A stretch of 64,000 nt of DNA from Sphingomonadales bacterium (GCA_014763545.1 JACXVD010000016.1:1-64000); one strand, 5' to 3'; counted from the first letter of the stretch, positions 7,988-17,233 are shown. Notes: a model not told the origin generated them from the sequence alone. Program-made: numbers and translations.

Positions 7988-8748
7988 TCCTTACCCTGCT
8001 TGACCGCTGGCGCGCACCCGCAGCGGATGCGGGCCGGGTCGGCTGGATGCGCGAATACCGCTACGCCCATCGCGGGCTGCACGGCGCAGGGGTGCCGGAA
8101 AATTCGCCCTCCGCCTTCGCTCTGGCGATCGAGGCGGGCACAGGGATCGAATGCGACATCCAGCGCAGCTCGGACGGGCGGGCGATGGTGTTCCACGATT
8201 GGGAGCTTGACCGGCTGACCGGCGAAAGCGGCCCGGTGGCACAGCGGCCAGCCTCCGCACTCGCGCAAATCCAACTCACTGGCAGTGCGGATCGTATGCT
8301 GACGCTGGAGGCCTTGCTCGATCAGGTCGCCGGGCGCGTGCCGTTGCTGATCGAGGTCAAGTCGCGGCGCGACTATCGCATCGTGCCCAGCTGCCTGGCG
8401 GTGCGGCGCGCGCTGGAGGGCTATCGCGGGCAGCATGCGGTGATGAGTTTCGATCCGCGCGTATCGCGCTGGTTCGCTGTGCATTCGCCGCATACCATCC
8501 GCGGGTTGGTGGTGACCGAGGAACATGGCAAATCGCTTGCCGGGAGCATCAGGCGACATGCCGCGCTGTGGCATGCGCGGCCCGATTTCCTCGCCTACGA
8601 CATTCGCGACCTGCCCAGCCGGTTTGCCGCCAGCCAGCGCGCCCGCGGCCTGCCCGTGCTCAGCTGGACGGTGCGCGATGAGGAACTGCTCGCCCGCGCC
8701 GCCGAACATGCCGATGCGCCGATTGCCGAAGGGACGGGGCTGGTGTGA
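7984..8748 (+). CDS. Glycerophosphodiester phosphodiesterase
   Basis: A 254-aa GDPD-family protein with the expected TIM-barrel motifs: AHRGLHG (catalytic His), ENSPSAFALAIEAG, IECDIQRSSDG (metal ligands) and VFHDWELDRLTG (second His), then LLIEVKS. It hydrolyses deacylated phospholipids to glycerol-3-phosphate and an alcohol. It lacks a signal peptide, so it is cytoplasmic. It overlaps RidA upstream and the acyltransferase-like pseudogene downstream by four bases each. Confidence 0.85.
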   Translation: MILTLLDRWRAPAADAGRVGWMREYRYAHRGLHGAGVPENSPSAFALAIEAGTGIECDIQRSSDGRAMVFHDWELDRLTGESGPVAQRPASALAQIQLTGSADRMLTLEALLDQVAGRVPLLIEVKSRRDYRIVPSCLAVRRALEGYRGQHAVMSFDPRVSRWFAVHSPHTIRGLVVTEEHGKSLAGSIRRHAALWHARPDFLAYDIRDLPSRFAASQRARGLPVLSWTVRDEELLARAAEHADAPIAEGTGLV

Positions 8749-9711
8749 GCGATAGCGGCCTGACAGCGCGGGTTGCCGGGTCGGTCGGCGAATTGCCGCG
8801 CGGCCAATGGGATGCGCTGGCCGGCGGCGACAACCCCTTCGTCAGCCACGATTTCCTGTCGATCCTCGAAGAATCGGGCAGTGTCGGGCCGGGAACGGGC
8901 TGGACCCCGGCACCGATCGTAATCGAGAATCCGGCGGGCGAGCTGCTCGCGGCCCTGCCTGCCTATGCCAAGGGGCACAGCCAGGGCGAATATGTCTTCG
9001 ACCACAGCTGGGCGGACGCATGGGAACGGGCAGGGGGTGATTATTACCCGAAACTGCAAATTGCCGTGCCCTTCACCCCGGCGACCGGCCCCCGGTTGCT
9101 GTTGTCCGACCCGGCCTATGCGCTGCCGTTGTTGCGCGCGGCGGAGCGCGCGTGCCTCGGCAACGGTTTTTCCTCTGCCCACGCGACCTTCATCGAGCCG
9201 GGGCAGCAGGATTATTTCGAACAGGCGGGCTGGCTGCTGCGCAGCGATCTCCAGTTCCACTGGGAATACCGGCGCGCGCAAATGGGGCCAGCCCTACCTC
9301 ACCCGCAGCACCTTCGACCTGCTGGGCGAACGGATGGCGGGCCGGATCATGCTGGTGCTGGCGTTGCGCGACGGGACGCCCATCGCAGGGGCGCTGAACT
9401 TCATCGGGGGAACGGCACTTTACGGCCGCTATTGGGGCTGTGTGGAGGAGCGCAGGTTCCTCCATTTCGAGCTGTGCTATTACCAGGCGATCGACGCCGC
9501 GATCGAACTGGGGCTGGCGCGGGTCGAGGCCGGCGCGCAGGGCGGGCACAAGCTGGCGCGGGGTTACGAACCGGTAGAAACGCGATCGGCGCACTGGATT
9601 GCCGATGCCGGCTTTCGTGCGGCGGTGGCCGAATTCCTCGAACGCGAACGGCAAGGCATCGCGGTCGATCGCATGTGGCTCGACCGGCGGACGCCCTTCA
9701 GGAAGGGCTGA
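8745..9711 (+). pseudogene. FemAB-like/COG3146 N-acyltransferase, broken by internal deletion and frameshift
   Basis: The first part (8745 to about 9266) encodes the N-terminal half of a COG3146 (DUF482) acyltransferase up to FHWE. The second half resumes in another frame at about 9265 (NTGARKWGQPYLTR) and runs to 9711, with the family's GALNFIGG, HFELCYYQAID and VEAGAQGGHKLARGY. From memory of the family, about 60 residues including the SRKRKxIRKER stretch normally lie between these points. They are missing, and the halves are out of frame. The total is about 322 codons against a usual 380-390. No functional protein is expected unless this is an assembly error. Confidence 0.75.
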
Positions 9712-9728
9712 GCCGGTCGGCGGACCGA

Positions 9729-10046
9729 TCAGGCGGCCCGGCGTTCCTCGCTCAGCCACTGGCGCGCGCGGCGCTGGGCTTCGGCAACTTCGCGGGCGGA
9801 CATTTCCTCGGCAATGTCGGCGCGGCACCAGGCGGCTTCCTCGTGGCCCTTGGTGGCGGCGAGGTTGAACCATTTATGCGCTTCGACAAGGTCGCAATGT
9901 GCGCCGTGGCTGCCGGTCGAGAAAGCGACGCCCAGATCGTAATAGGCGGCGATGTCGCCTTGGGCGGCAGCGGCCAGGCAATGCGCGACCAGCAGGTCGG
10001 CCGGATTGGCTGTGTCGGCGTAGGCTTCGATGCGGGTGAACTTCAT
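9729..10046 (-). CDS. Sel1-repeat protein
   Basis: A 105-aa protein with two Sel1/TPR-like helical repeats: AAAQGDIAAYYDLGVAFSTG (about 27-46) and DLVEAHKWFNLAATKGHEEAAWCRADIA (about 52-79). Such repeats mediate protein-protein contacts. There is no signal peptide, so it is cytoplasmic. It is small compared with most Sel1 proteins, but similar short forms are common in this order. It faces the pseudogene convergently. Confidence 0.75.
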   Translation of the reverse strand: MKFTRIEAYADTANPADLLVAHCLAAAAQGDIAAYYDLGVAFSTGSHGAHCDLVEAHKWFNLAATKGHEEAAWCRADIAEEMSAREVAEAQRRARQWLSEERRAA

Positions 10047-10344
10047 GTGATTGCCCCCGTGTCCCGACGACCCCCTGCCGACGGTAGGGACATCTACAAC
10101 CGAACATGGTCAACAAATGGTTAACGCGATTCGTCGATTTTTCATGCGCATGACGATTATGCGCAGCCGCACCCGTTCGGCTGCGCTTAATCCGGGGATG
10201 GCTAGGGGACAGCTTCCGATTGGCGCTTGTGCCGGTGGGGGTGCAATCCTATAGGCCCGCCCACGGGCAGGTACGCGCGACCGGAAATTTCCGGCGGGGC
10301 AGGGACAGCCGGCCGGCAGGAACTACTCTTGGTGCGAGGACCAT
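10047..10344. other. Intergenic region with a 9-bp perfect hairpin
   Basis: About 300 bases between divergent genes. It holds an AT-rich segment (10105-10145) that probably contains promoters, and a perfect inverted repeat GCGCAGCCG (10161-10169) / CGGCTGCGC (10178-10186) with an 8-base loop. No T-run follows on either strand, so a rho-independent terminator is unlikely. No gene seen. Confidence 0.5.
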
Positions 10345-10803
10345 ATGGCCACTGCGGCGTCTGACGAAATCGACATTCTCGAGAAGGCGAAGCGCGCCCT
10401 CGGGCCGGACTATGTGCCGTCCGAGGACGAAGACTATATGAATGAAAAACAGCAGGAATATTTCCGGAACCTGCTGCTCGAATGGAAACGGTCGATCCAC
10501 AATGCCGCCAGCGCGACGCTGCAGTCGCTGCAGGATGGCCCGATCCGCGAACCCGACCTCAACGATCGCGCTTCGAGCGAGACCGACTGGGGCATCGAAC
10601 TGCGCACCCGCGACCGCCAGCGCAAGCTGATTTCCAAGATCGATTCCGCCCTGCGCCGGATCGACAAGGGCGAATATGGCTATTGCGAAGTGACCGGCGA
10701 TCCCATCGGAATCCGTCGCCTGATCGCCCGCCCCGTGGCCACGATGACGGTCGAGGCGCAGGAAGCCCACGAACGCCGCGAAAAAATTTCCCGCGACGAT
10801 TGA
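10345..10803 (+). CDS. dksA: RNA polymerase-binding transcription factor DksA
   Basis: A 152-aa DksA. It has an N-terminal helical region, a coiled coil with NDRASSETDWGIELRTRDRQ (the tip region includes the Asp/Ala pair), and a C-terminal zinc-finger-like globule, YGYCEVTGDPIGIRRL. Only one of the four canonical zinc cysteines is kept, as in many alphaproteobacterial DksA proteins that fold without zinc. It works with ppGpp at the RNA polymerase secondary channel to adjust rRNA and amino acid promoters. It starts at the ATG at 10345 and is monocistronic. Confidence 0.9.
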   Translation: MATAASDEIDILEKAKRALGPDYVPSEDEDYMNEKQQEYFRNLLLEWKRSIHNAASATLQSLQDGPIREPDLNDRASSETDWGIELRTRDRQRKLISKIDSALRRIDKGEYGYCEVTGDPIGIRRLIARPVATMTVEAQEAHERREKISRDD

Positions 10804-10944
10804 TAGGGTTGCAGCCTGCGGAGGTTAAAATTTTGGCCCGCAGATTAAAGCTTCGTTAGCCAGCAAGGTGCTAAGCAATCGCCGAAAGCCGCATTTCTGG
10901 GATGCGGCGGGTTTAACCATCTGGCGAAGGGATCTGCGCAGGAA

Positions 10945-11319
10945 ATGTCCGCTGTCGATACCCGTAATATCAACCGCGACAGCCTGTTCCTGCTCGCAGA
11001 AGTGCGTCTGGAAGGCGCGGAAGCCGTGGCTCGCGTCAAGGTACGCAACCTGTCGGCCGGCGGAATGATGGCCGAAGGCGACGTGGCAGTGATGCGCGGA
11101 ACGCGGCTGTGCGTGAACCTGCGCAATGTCGGCTGCGTGGATGGCACGGTCGCCTGGGTGCAGGATAGCCGATTCGGCATCGCCTTTGCCCGGGAAGTCG
11201 ATCCCAAGGTCGTGCGCGCTCCCGTTGGCGGTGGCGACCTCGCAACGCCGCGCTATTTGCGCTCGGCAGCGCTCGTCGCGGGCAATGCCCAGGATCAGCA
11301 GAGCCTGCGCAAGATCTGA
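10945..11319 (+). CDS. PilZ-domain protein
   Basis: A 124-aa PilZ-fold protein. VRNLSAGGMMAEG (about 33-45) matches the D/NxSxxG loop, and GTVAWVQDSRFGIAF (about 72-86) is the typical C-terminal strand pair. The family often binds cyclic di-GMP, but the upstream RxxxR motif is not clearly present, so binding is uncertain. ATG at 10945 follows AGGAA. Confidence 0.75.
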   Translation: MSAVDTRNINRDSLFLLAEVRLEGAEAVARVKVRNLSAGGMMAEGDVAVMRGTRLCVNLRNVGCVDGTVAWVQDSRFGIAFAREVDPKVVRAPVGGGDLATPRYLRSAALVAGNAQDQQSLRKI

Positions 11320-11372
11320 TTGCCCGCACAGGGCGGCTTCCAGTTTTCCCGATCAGGCTCTACTCCCTCGCG

Positions 11373-12863
11373 GTGATGAACCTCACCCTGCGAATCCCGC
11401 GCGCGCGCCTCGCTGCCAGCCTGCTGGCCTGTCTGGCGCTGACCGGATGCTGGGGCGGCGGCGATGGAACCGCGAATATCGCCTATATCGGGCAGCCGGA
11501 GGACATGTTCAGCACCGGGCTGCGGCTTTCCGGCGCGGGTCAGCAGGTTCGGTCCGCCACCTCGGAAGGGCTGGTGGCGCTCGACGAGCATGGCGAGATC
11601 GTGCCCGCGCTGGCCGAACGCTGGATCGTCACCGACGACGGGCTGAGCTATATCTTCCGCCTGCGGGATATTTCGCTTCCCGGTGGCAAGCCCATGACCG
11701 CGAAGACCGTGCGCGATGCCCTGCTGCGGAGCCGCCGCCAGCTCGCCGGCACCTCGCTGGCGCTCGACCTCGCCAAGGTCACGGACATCAGGGCGATGAC
11801 CGGGCGGGTGATCGAAGTGCGCCTCGCCAGCCCCATGCCCGATTTGCTGCAGGTGCTCGCCCAGCCTGAAATGGGCTTGCGTATCGACGGCAAGGGCACC
11901 GGCCCGATGGCGCTGCGGCGCGATGGCAATGTTGCAGTGTTGACCCCGATCCCGCCCGAACGGCGCGGCCTGCCCGAAGAACCGGACTGGGCGGATCGCA
12001 CGCGCGAGGTGCATCTTCGCGCGCTGGGGCCCAAGGCTGCCGTGGCTGCCTTCAACGCGGGCGAGGTCGACACGGTGCTGGGCGGTACCATCGCCAATCT
12101 GCCGCTTGCCGATGCCGGACCGCTTTCGCGCGGGACGCTGCGGCTCGATGCCGTGCTTGGCCTGTTCGGGCTGCGGGTGACGACCAACCAGGGCTTCCTC
12201 GAAACGTCCGCCAATCGCGAAGCGCTGGCCATGGCGATCGACCGCGATGCGCTGGTCAAGCCGTTCAATATCGGCGGCTGGGTGCCGACGACGCGGATCG
12301 TGCCCGCCAACATGCCCGAGGAATCCGAAACCATCGGCGAGCGCTGGAGCGACCTGTCGATGGACCAGCGGATCGCCATCGCGTCCGGGCGCGTGGCCGA
12401 CTGGCAAAGGGCGCGCGGCCAGCAGGTCACCTTGCGCGTGGGCCTGCCGTCCGGCCCCGGATCGGACCTGCTCTATGCGCGGCTCGCCGCCGATTTCAAG
12501 GCAATCGGGGTGACCCTGCGCAAAGCCGGCATGGGCGAAGGCGCCGAGCTCGAACTGGTCGACCGGCCCGCCCGCTTTGCCGGGCCGCGCTGGTTCCTCA
12601 ACCAGCTCAATTGTTCGGTGGGCATGGTGATCTGTTCGCGCATTGCCGATGGCAAGGTCGCCCAGGCGGTAGCCACGAACGATCCCGCAGAGCGCAAGGC
12701 GCTGCTGGCCGAGGCGGAGACCGAACTGACCCTGCTGAACGGCTATATCCCGTTCGGTGCGCCGATCCGCTGGTCGATGGTGCGCGGCGATGTGACGGGG
12801 TTCGCGGACAATCGCTGGGCGATCCATCCCTTGTATCCCTTCGCGGTCGACCCCATTTCCTGA
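11373..12863 (+). CDS. Extracellular solute-binding protein, family 5 (peptide/nickel ABC type), lipoprotein
   Basis: A 496-aa lipoprotein: hydrophobic signal (ARLAASLLACLALTGC) with lipobox LTGC, then a family-5 binding domain with YIGQPEDMFSTGL, GLVALDEHGEIVPALAERW and ISLPGGKPMTAKTVRDALLRSR. Family members capture oligopeptides, opines or metal chelates for ABC importers. No permease or ATPase gene is next to it, so it may be an orphan or serve a transporter elsewhere. The frame starts GTG-ATG at 11373/11376; either may be used. Confidence 0.82.
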   Translation: MMNLTLRIPRARLAASLLACLALTGCWGGGDGTANIAYIGQPEDMFSTGLRLSGAGQQVRSATSEGLVALDEHGEIVPALAERWIVTDDGLSYIFRLRDISLPGGKPMTAKTVRDALLRSRRQLAGTSLALDLAKVTDIRAMTGRVIEVRLASPMPDLLQVLAQPEMGLRIDGKGTGPMALRRDGNVAVLTPIPPERRGLPEEPDWADRTREVHLRALGPKAAVAAFNAGEVDTVLGGTIANLPLADAGPLSRGTLRLDAVLGLFGLRVTTNQGFLETSANREALAMAIDRDALVKPFNIGGWVPTTRIVPANMPEESETIGERWSDLSMDQRIAIASGRVADWQRARGQQVTLRVGLPSGPGSDLLYARLAADFKAIGVTLRKAGMGEGAELELVDRPARFAGPRWFLNQLNCSVGMVICSRIADGKVAQAVATNDPAERKALLAEAETELTLLNGYIPFGAPIRWSMVRGDVTGFADNRWAIHPLYPFAVDPIS

Positions 12864-12889
12864 GTGGTTCCGGCGCTTTCGGAGCTGAA

Positions 12890-13318
12890 ATGGAGACGGC
12901 GATGGCTGAGGCGAGCAAGCCGCAGGTCATGGGTTACGAACTTCCGGTCGGCAATGATCCGGCCTCCATCCGCGCGCGGATCGAGGCGATGGAAATGCTG
13001 CTCGAACGCAGCATCCGCATCCCCGGGGTGAACTATGCCATCGGGCTCGACGCGATCGTCGGCCTGATCCCGGTCGTCGGCGATGTCATCACCGCCGCGA
13101 TGGGTGCATGGATCGTGTGGGAAGCGCGCAATCTCGGCCTGCCGAGGTGGAAGCTGTGGCGCATGGGTGGGAATATCGCCTTCGACACGCTGCTGGGTGC
13201 GGTGCCGGTCGCGGGCGATGCCTTCGACCTGCTGTACCGGTCGAACAGCAAGAATCTCAAGATCGTCAAGCGCCATCTCGACAAGCACCACCCCGCCACG
13301 CGCGTGATCGAGGGATAG
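12890..13318 (+). CDS. DUF4112 membrane protein
   Basis: A 142-aa protein with a helical N-terminus (RIEAMEMLLERSIRIPG) and two hydrophobic segments, DAIVGLIPVVGDVITAAMGA and DTLLGAVPVAGDAFDLLY. These repeated P-V-x-G-D motifs are the hallmark of DUF4112. The function is unknown. Start ATG at 12890 has GGAG five bases upstream; ATG 12902 also has a GGAG and cannot be ruled out. The neighbours give no functional hint. Confidence 0.78.
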   Translation: METAMAEASKPQVMGYELPVGNDPASIRARIEAMEMLLERSIRIPGVNYAIGLDAIVGLIPVVGDVITAAMGAWIVWEARNLGLPRWKLWRMGGNIAFDTLLGAVPVAGDAFDLLYRSNSKNLKIVKRHLDKHHPATRVIEG

Positions 13319-13353
13319 TTTCATTCGCGATCGGTGGGGCCTATAGCCGCGCC

Positions 13354-14145
13354 ATGGCGAACGATACGACCTATTCCTCCTATCTCGACCTTACCCGCAT
13401 CCTGTCGGCGCAGCATCCCGCTTCGGATGCGCATGACGAGATGCTGTTCATCATCGTCCACCAAGCCAGCGAGCTGTGGCTCAAACTGTGCCTGCACGAG
13501 CTGGAGGAGGCGCGCGGCCGCATTGCGCGAGACGATCTGCGCCCGGCCTTCAAGATGCTCGCCCGGGTGGCGCGGGCGCAGGGCCAGCTGATCCTCAGCT
13601 GGGATACGCTGGCGACGATGACGCCGCATGATTACTCGACCATCCGCCCCTATCTCGGCTCCAGTTCGGGCTTCCAGTCGGCGCAATACCGGCTGATGGA
13701 ATTCATGCTCGGCGGGCGCAAGGCGGACATGATCAAGGTCCATGAAGCGACCCCCGAAGTGGCCGCGAAACTGCGCGCCGAATTCGCCCGGCCAAGCATC
13801 TACGACGAGACGGTGCGGCTGCTCGCGCGGCGCGGCTTCGACCTGCCGCAGAGCGTGCTTGAACGGGACACAAGCGCACCTTGGGAGCACTCAGGCGATG
13901 TCGAGGCGGCGTGGGCCGCGATCTACCGCGATCCCGATGCGCATTGGGATCTCTACGAGCTGGCCGAGAAGCTGGTCGACCTCGAATACCACTTCCAGCG
14001 CTGGCGCTTCGGCCATCTCAAGACCGTCGAGCGGATCATCGGCTTCAAAAGCGGCACCGGCGGCACCCCCGGCGTGCCCTATCTCGCTGCCGTGCTCAAA
14101 CAGGGCTTCTTTCCCGAACTGCTGAGCGTGAGAACGGCGCTGTGA
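13354..14145 (+). CDS. kynA: Tryptophan 2,3-dioxygenase
   Basis: A 263-aa heme enzyme opening the indole ring of L-tryptophan to N-formylkynurenine. Family signatures are YSSYLDLTRILSAQHP, DEMLFIIVHQASELW (substrate and heme pocket), LGSSSGFQSAQYR and the C-terminal GTGGTPGVPYL. It overlaps kynU (shared GTGA), so the two form a catabolic operon. Kynurenine formamidase (kynB), needed between these steps, is not in the operon and must be elsewhere or non-specific. Confidence 0.93.
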   Translation: MANDTTYSSYLDLTRILSAQHPASDAHDEMLFIIVHQASELWLKLCLHELEEARGRIARDDLRPAFKMLARVARAQGQLILSWDTLATMTPHDYSTIRPYLGSSSGFQSAQYRLMEFMLGGRKADMIKVHEATPEVAAKLRAEFARPSIYDETVRLLARRGFDLPQSVLERDTSAPWEHSGDVEAAWAAIYRDPDAHWDLYELAEKLVDLEYHFQRWRFGHLKTVERIIGFKSGTGGTPGVPYLAAVLKQGFFPELLSVRTAL

Positions 14146-15365
14146 TCACCCTTGCCGAAGCGCGCGACCGCGATGATGCCGATCCGCTGCGCGAACACCG
14201 CAGCTGCTTCGACCTCCCCGATGGGGTGATCTATCTCGACGGCAATTCGCTGGGCGCACTGCCGCGGGCAACGCCCGGGCGCATGGAAGCGGTGTTGCGC
14301 GGCGAATGGGGCAGCGGACTGATCCGCAGCTGGAACGATGCGGGCTGGATCGATGCGCCCGTGCGGGTGGGCGACAGGATCGCCCCGCTGGTCGGCGCTG
14401 CGCCGGGCGAGGTGATCGCCTGCGATTCGACCAGCGTGAACATTTTCAAGCTGGTCGCCGCGGCGCTGGCGATGCGCCCCGGCAGGAAAGTGGTGCTGAG
14501 CGAGCCGGGCAACTTCCCGACCGACCTCTACATGATCGCCGGGCTCGAGGCGCAGGGGCTGGCCGAACGGCGACTGGCCCCGGTCGAGCACATCGCGGCG
14601 GCGCTCGACCAGGATGTCGCGCTGCTGCTGTTGACCCATGTGCATTACAAGACCGGCCGAATGCTCGACATGGCGGCGCTGACCCATGCGGCGCATGAGG
14701 CGGGTGCGCTGGTGCTGTGGGATCTGTCGCACAGCGCAGGTGCGGTGCCGGTGGACCTCGCCGCCGCCAATGCCGATTTCGCGGTGGGCTGCGGGTATAA
14801 ATATCTCAACGGCGGACCCGGCGCGCCGGCCTTCGCCTATGTCGCCGCGCGCCACCACGCTGCGCTGGCGCAGCCGCTCACCGGGTGGATGGGCCATGTC
14901 GCGCCCTTCGCTTTCACCGACGATTATGCGCCCGCACCGGGAGTGAAGCGCCTGCTTGCCGGAACCCCGCCGATCCTCGGCCTCGCCGCGCTGGAAGTCG
15001 GCGTGGAGCAAATCGCGAGGATCGGGATCGCCGCGCTGGTCGAGAAATCGCGCGTGCTGACCGAATTCTTCCGCGCCTGCGTTGCCGAACGCTGCCCCGG
15101 CCTCGAATTGGTGAGCCCCGATGACCCCGCGCAGCGCGGCAGCCAGCTATCCTATCGCCATGCCGAAGCGCATGCGATCTGCCAGGCGCTGATCGCGCGC
15201 GGGGTGATCGGCGATTTCCGCGACCCCGACATCCTGCGCTTCGGCTTCGCGCCCGCCTATATCGGCTATGAAGACGCGTGGAATGCGGCGCAGGCGCTGG
15301 GCGAAGTGCTGGCCAGCGGCGAGTGGGACCGTGCCGAATTCAAGGCGCGGGCAGCGGTAACCTGA
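14142..15365 (+). CDS. kynU: Kynureninase
   Basis: A 407-aa PLP enzyme cleaving kynurenine to anthranilate and alanine. Motifs: YLDGNSLGALP, GEVIACDSTSVNIFKL (phosphate binding), LVLWDLSHSAGAVPVDL (PLP-contacting Asp) and GCGYKYLNGGPGAP with the Schiff-base lysine. The GTG start at 14142 overlaps the kynA stop, indicating coupling. The product suggests the anthranilate branch of tryptophan degradation, or supply of anthranilate for signalling. Normal length. Confidence 0.93.
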   Translation: MITLAEARDRDDADPLREHRSCFDLPDGVIYLDGNSLGALPRATPGRMEAVLRGEWGSGLIRSWNDAGWIDAPVRVGDRIAPLVGAAPGEVIACDSTSVNIFKLVAAALAMRPGRKVVLSEPGNFPTDLYMIAGLEAQGLAERRLAPVEHIAAALDQDVALLLLTHVHYKTGRMLDMAALTHAAHEAGALVLWDLSHSAGAVPVDLAAANADFAVGCGYKYLNGGPGAPAFAYVAARHHAALAQPLTGWMGHVAPFAFTDDYAPAPGVKRLLAGTPPILGLAALEVGVEQIARIGIAALVEKSRVLTEFFRACVAERCPGLELVSPDDPAQRGSQLSYRHAEAHAICQALIARGVIGDFRDPDILRFGFAPAYIGYEDAWNAAQALGEVLASGEWDRAEFKARAAVT

Positions 15366-15369
15366 GGGG

Positions 15370-15978
15370 TCAGCTTTCCAGCTCGATATCCCAGTAAAGC
15401 CAGTCGCGCCATGTTTCGTGGAGGTAATTCGGCGGGAAGCTCTTGCCGTGTTGCTGCAATTGCCAGCTGGTCGGGCGGATCGGGTCGAGCGCGATCTGCA
15501 TCTGCGCCTGTTTCGGCGTGCGCCCGCCCTTCTTCAGATTGCAGGGCGCACAGGCGGTGGTGATGTTTTCCCACGTCGTCTTGCCGCCCAGCCGGCGGGG
15601 GATCACGTGGTCGAAGGTCAGGTCCTTCTCGCTGCCGCAATACTGGCAGGCGAACCGGTCGCGCAGGAACAGGTTGAAGCGGGTGAAGGCGGGGAATTCG
15701 CTGGGCTTCACATATTGCCGCAGCGCGATCACGCTGGGGATCTTCATGTCGAGATTGGGCGAATGGACCTGCCGGTCGTAGCTTTCGACGATGGTCACCC
15801 GGTCGAGGAACACCGCCTTGATCGCGGTCTGCCATGGCCACAGGCTGAGCGGGTAATAGGACAGCGGCGTGTAGTCCGCGTTGAGCACCAGCGCGGGGCA
15901 GGCCGACAGATTGCGTGTCGGATCGTCCCCCGCGCTGCGAAAGCGCGCCACCTGTTCGATCAGTTCGGCCTTGAACAC
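15370..15978 (-). CDS. HNH endonuclease
   Basis: A 202-aa protein with a complete HNH site: CQYCGSEKDLTFDHVIPRR, then GGKTTWENITTACAPCNLKKGGRTP. Two CxxC pairs hold a structural zinc, and the DH...N...C-x2-C-N order is the classic fold. The N-terminal 75 residues (VLNADYTPLSYYPLSLWPWQTA) are shared by a very widespread single-copy bacterial group, which argues for a cellular role rather than a selfish one. It is convergent with kynU, four bases apart. Confidence 0.87.
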   Translation of the reverse strand: MFKAELIEQVARFRSAGDDPTRNLSACPALVLNADYTPLSYYPLSLWPWQTAIKAVFLDRVTIVESYDRQVHSPNLDMKIPSVIALRQYVKPSEFPAFTRFNLFLRDRFACQYCGSEKDLTFDHVIPRRLGGKTTWENITTACAPCNLKKGGRTPKQAQMQIALDPIRPTSWQLQQHGKSFPPNYLHETWRDWLYWDIELES

Positions 15979-16115
15979 GTCCCTGTGCCCTCCCTGATTG
16001 ATGCAAGGGGAGCATTTGCCGATTCGCGCGTCAAGACTGTTACAGCATGCCCATCCACAAGGATTTTAGGCGGGTCGGGCATGTAACCCCCGGCAAAAGG
16101 GGCTAGGGTGCCCGC

Positions 16116-16955
16116 GTGGTCATCACCCGCTTCGCCCCCAGCCCCAACGGGCCGCTGCATCTTGGCCATGGCTTTTCCGCCATCCTCGCGCATGATCTGG
16201 CGCAGGCGCGCGGCGGGCGCTTCCTGCTGCGGATCGAGGATATCGACGGGCCGCGCAGCCGGGCGGAACTGGCGGAGGAATTCCGCGCCGACCTGGCCTG
16301 GCTGGGGCTGGCGTGGGATGAAGTCCCCGCCCAGTCCACCCGGCTGGCGAGCTATGCCGCTGCGGCGGAGAAGCTGCGGGCAATGGGCCTGCTTTACCCC
16401 TGCCGCTGCACCCGCGCGCAGATCGCCGCTGCGGCAAGCGGCACCGACCCGGACGGGGCGCCGCTCTATCCCGGCACCTGCCGCGACGTTGCAATGGATG
16501 GGGGCGGCCCTGTCGCCTGGCGGCTCGACATGGCGCGCGCGCTGGCAATGGCGGGGCCGCTCGAATGGGTGGACGCGCTGGCCGGGCCGCAGCGCGCCCG
16601 GCCCGAGTTGTTCGGGGATGTGGTGCTGGTGCGCAAAGACCTGCCCGCCAGCTACCACCTCGCTGCGACGCTCGACGATGCGGCGGACGGGGTCACCTTG
16701 GTGACGCGCGGGCGCGACCTGTTTGCATCGACCCATGTCCACCGGTTGTTGCAGGCATTGCTCGGCCTGCCGGTGCCGCGCTGGCACCACCACGCGCTGC
16801 TGCTGGACGAGAGCGGCCAGAAACTCGCCAAGCGGCGCGGCAGCGGCGAGGCGCTGCTGGGGCTCGCCCGGCGCAGGCTCGCGGGCGAGGATGGGGCGGC
16901 GCTGGCGGCAGCGCTGCGGGCGGGCATCTTCCCGGCTGGAATTTCGGCCGGATAG
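16116..16955 (+). CDS. gluQ: Glutamyl-Q tRNA(Asp) synthetase
   Basis: A 279-aa truncated glutamyl-tRNA synthetase paralogue that loads glutamate onto queuosine of tRNA(Asp). RFAPSPNGPLHLGHGFSA carries the HIGH-type motif. A zinc site CRC...Y-P-G-T-C lies near residues 92-120. The KMSKS equivalent is KLAKRRGS. The anticodon-binding domain of full GluRS is absent, as expected. The GTG at 16116 is the first start, directly in front of the catalytic core. Confidence 0.9.
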   Translation: MVITRFAPSPNGPLHLGHGFSAILAHDLAQARGGRFLLRIEDIDGPRSRAELAEEFRADLAWLGLAWDEVPAQSTRLASYAAAAEKLRAMGLLYPCRCTRAQIAAAASGTDPDGAPLYPGTCRDVAMDGGGPVAWRLDMARALAMAGPLEWVDALAGPQRARPELFGDVVLVRKDLPASYHLAATLDDAADGVTLVTRGRDLFASTHVHRLLQALLGLPVPRWHHHALLLDESGQKLAKRRGSGEALLGLARRRLAGEDGAALAAALRAGIFPAGISAG

Positions 16956-16971
16956 GGCCTAGATAGCGGGC

Positions 16972-17208
16972 ATGAAGATCTTCCTCTCCATCGTCCTCGT
17001 CGGCATCATGGCCATGGTCGTCTATTCGCTGGTGCGCGGCATCGTCGCCTTCCTGCACAGCACCAAGGTCGATCTCGAACGCGAGGACAATGGGCAGGCG
17101 ACCGAAATGCAGTTGCTGCAGAACAAGATGATGTTCGCGCGGATCAAGTGGCAGGCGCTGGCCATCGTGGTGGTTGCCGTGATCCTCGCTGTTTCCGGCA
17201 GCGCCTGA
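16972..17208 (+). CDS. Twin-transmembrane (HIG1-like) protein
   Basis: A 78-aa inner-membrane protein with two hydrophobic helices (about 3-27 and 60-76) joined by a charged loop containing LQNKMMFARIKWQ, the pattern of bacterial HIG1-like twin-TM proteins. In alphaproteobacteria such proteins have been linked to respiratory supercomplexes. It starts 17 bases after gluQ and precedes the adenosyltransferase by 26 bases, so a shared transcript is likely. Confidence 0.72.
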   Translation: MKIFLSIVLVGIMAMVVYSLVRGIVAFLHSTKVDLEREDNGQATEMQLLQNKMMFARIKWQALAIVVVAVILAVSGSA

Positions 17209-17233
17209 CCCGGAAGGGCGGGCGCGCGCGGCG

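Noticed and set aside
11295-12827. 510-aa open frame antisense to the solute-binding protein gene
   Set aside because: Composition is that of a shadow frame, and the plus-strand gene has a lipobox and family motifs.
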